A stretch of DNA of 64,000 nt from Mesostigma viride. Its lineage: Eukaryota; Streptophyta; Mesostigmatophyceae; Mesostigmatales; Mesostigmataceae. The DNA lies in the NCBI GenBank assembly GCA_009746045.1, contig RPFO01000041.1, positions 8,514,012-8,578,011 on the forward strand. Reading direction: 5' to 3'. The notes beneath the pieces are model-generated. The model worked only from the letters and a program-made list of their open reading frames with translations, had not been told where the DNA came from and did no database searches. Positions 62,310 through 64,000 of this stretch are shown here, piece after piece. How positions within the stretch are numbered: position 1 is the first letter of the stretch; each line of letters begins with the position of its first letter. A program made the translations under genes and the position numbers.

Positions 62310-63591
62310 TTATTCCAACTGCGGCCATCGCTGGTGCGTCCAGCCAGGATATTGAGGCTCACCTCCTACGCCCCCGCTGCTGATACTGCTACTGCTGCTG
62401 CCGCCGCTGATGCCGCTGCCACTGCTACTGCTACTGCTACTGCTGGGGAGGGAACGCAATGTTCCAGGCTGGGGGCGCGCCTCACGGTGAAGATGGGCCC
62501 GCTTACCTGCCCTTCCCGTTGCTGTTTTTGCCTCTGGCGGGTGACTTATCGTTTTGTCGGGTGCTGGACGGCAGTGTGGTGCTTTCCTTTTTGTTTTTTT
62601 GGGGATGGGTGGTTGATCGGGATCTTCGACAATCCTTCCCGTTGCGGGGTCGATGAAGCACTGTGTGTAGTTCTTACTATCTCCTCTTTTTCCGCCCCGC
62701 GCGATGAAGCGATTCATTAGCAGCATCCACTCCGTGGTGTGCCCTTCTAGTTTGTTTTTGTCCTTCGTTACCGTGTCGTCCAGCGAATGCATTAATTCGT
62801 GCAAGAGGTTTGCTGCAATATGAACTAGTACATTATCGGGAACGACGGCGCCGTCCTCTTGAAACAGAAACTGTTTTTTGTCCATTTGCTTGACTCTCTT
62901 TGGAAGGGTTGCATCCCACGCATCCTTATTAATGACAATGTAATTCCGGGCGTGTGGGTGGCGTTCTTGCTCTGACGGATCACAACACACACCCGGCGAG
63001 TGGGGGTCTGCCCAATACTGACACATGTATGTGGTATTCCAGCCCTCAACGCGATATGCCTCATCACCTATATCTGCGTACTTCATGTAATCTGACATCC
63101 ATATGACAATGGGCCAAACATCTTTCTCTATTTTCCCATCAAAAAAACGTCATTGATAACTTGCAACATGTTTTTGAACCCCTTGTCAACTGCCCACACA
63201 TCTTCGATATTCACGGCTCTTTGGAGACGCGCGGGATAGACGCGGTTGAGCCTCTCCTCCAACTGCTTCCATCTACGTTCCATCTTTCCACAAACTTTTT
63301 CGGAGCCCTTGAGACGGGCCCAGGTGCCTTTCCTCCGGCCGCTTCTGTCGATGTGTCTTCCATCGTCGTAGATATATTTACATGCTTCTTGGCTATTTGT
63401 ATTATCCTTCCATCTGTCATACTCCTTCCCCATGGCCGTCTTGCCGGGGTGAAGCCTTTCATAGAGACGTTGCATGTCCGGTCTTCTGCAGCCAATATCT
63501 TCGTCATACTCGCACTCGGGGTGGACGCAATGGTATACGCGGCCGGGGACTCATTGCCCCCACTAATACGAGTAGGCGGGTTTGGTTGCAT
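62310..63591 (-). pseudogene. HExxH metallopeptidase-like protein with Cys-rich N-terminal region, frameshifted
   Basis: The C-terminal frame (to stop 62,310) has LLHELMHSLDD and, about 16 residues later, EGHTTEWMLLMNRF: an HExxH zinc site with a third His and a following Trp, as in SprT/WLM-type peptidases. A Ser-rich tail follows, encoded by a (CTG/CTA)n run. Upstream, another frame (63,550-63,128) has a Cys/His cluster (HCVHPECEYDEDIGC) and basic helices (YERLHPGKTAMGKEYDRWKD). The frames join at a T7 run (63,141-63,147) and near a C4 run (about 63,545). Proline-rich code lies further upstream without a clear start. Total about 420 residues or more. Confidence 0.6.
62385..62440 (+). repeat. 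CTG/CTA/CCG trinucleotide run
   Basis: Imperfect triplet repeat encoding the poly-Ser/Gly tail of the metallopeptidase-like protein on the minus strand. Confidence 0.8.
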
Positions 63592-63727
63592 TGGTGGTGT
63601 TCGCAGGGGTTGCTGGGCGGGCAAGGGGGGGCGGGTGCTGGGCGGTGGCACGGGTTGGGCAGGCGTTTGGGACGCTTTAGAAGTGATTTTACGCGGTTTG
63701 CAAGCAGAGGGGACAGGCAATCGCTAA

Positions 63728-64000
63728 TTGCAGGGGGGCTAGGCGCGGTTGGCGGGACAGAGGGGCGGGCGTTTGGGACGCTGAACTGCGATGGGGGGTG
63801 TCATCGTCGAAGACAACTCTATGGCGTCATCATATATGGTACCCCTGTGTGTCCTTTGCTGCATTGCTATATATTAAAATATAATATACTTACAGCGAGT
63901 GAAATCACTCAAAACCAAAGCAAACGCCCAGCTAATAACCTATATACAGAGCCATGTCAAAGCCAAGCTCTATACTACGAATAAGACCACTTGTGTTTTT
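63728..64000. other. Right edge, no gene supported
   Basis: GC-rich to about 63,800, then AT-rich; no convincing ORF on either strand. Confidence 0.4.

Noticed and set aside
63161-63984. Plus-strand ORFs of 188 and 200 codons at the right edge
   Set aside because: Antisense to the metallopeptidase-like gene, with no domains and low-complexity Gly-rich content.
1-64000. CRISPR arrays, bacterial operons or ribosome-binding sites
   Set aside because: No regularly spaced short repeats; the retroelements and spliced transposase indicate a eukaryotic genome.

Overview
The window looks like nuclear DNA of a plant-lineage eukaryote, most likely a streptophyte alga or non-flowering land plant. The reasons are an intron-containing CACTA (En/Spm) transposase, copia elements with initiator-Met tRNA primer sites (TGGTATCGGAG), a plant-type LINE end and layered LTR retrotransposons. 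The species assignment is inference. No rRNA or tRNA gene, CRISPR array or ordinary host gene was recognised.

Region 1 (1-48,161) is nested transposons. Left to right: a CACTA transposase (1-2,232, minus) running off the window; a truncated Ty3/gypsy-like element (about 2,365-8,525, plus) hit by a 2,008-bp TRIM-like element (3,933-5,940); a 5'-truncated copia-like element 'A' (8,526-13,038, plus) abutting the gag of an older copia element 'F' (13,039-13,586); a complete copia-like element 'C' (13,611-21,450, minus) with a 5-bp target duplication; related fragments 'B1' and 'B2' around a LINE end (21,711-24,743); a GAG-protease-only copia element 'H' (24,744-31,565, plus) whose 5' LTR carries a 1.95-kb insert and whose U3 has heat-shock-element-like repeats; and copia-like element 'D' (31,566-36,743, minus) next to fragment 'E1'. 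About 10.05 kb (28,052-38,097) is then repeated head to tail (38,098-48,157) with no coordinate drift over more than 9.5 kb, joined through an error-rich stretch of about 500 bp. An assembly artefact must be considered.

A, B, C and D form one family with unusual traits: domain order GAG-INT-protease-RT-RNase H, a protease-like motif reading DTN instead of DTG/DSG, LTR ends AGTT...AACT instead of TG...CA, no recognisable tRNA primer site, and (C and D) an extra ORF between 5' LTR and gag.

Region 2 (48,162-64,000) is different: mainly intronless, densely packed genes on both strands, with overlapping stop/start codons and divergent starts as close as 15 bp. It resembles a piece of an integrated large DNA virus, although no capsid, polymerase or packaging gene is present to prove this. 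Its centre is three tandem ADP-ribosyltransferase-fold genes (49,067-53,627) flanked by two homologous small membrane-anchored proteins transcribed in the opposite direction. Further genes include two short Cys/His zinc-motif proteins, a PD-(D/E)XK-type nuclease, a HExxH metallopeptidase and several unknowns. Several of these genes carry single-base frameshifts, some at homopolymers, which means either decay after integration or unpolished sequence.
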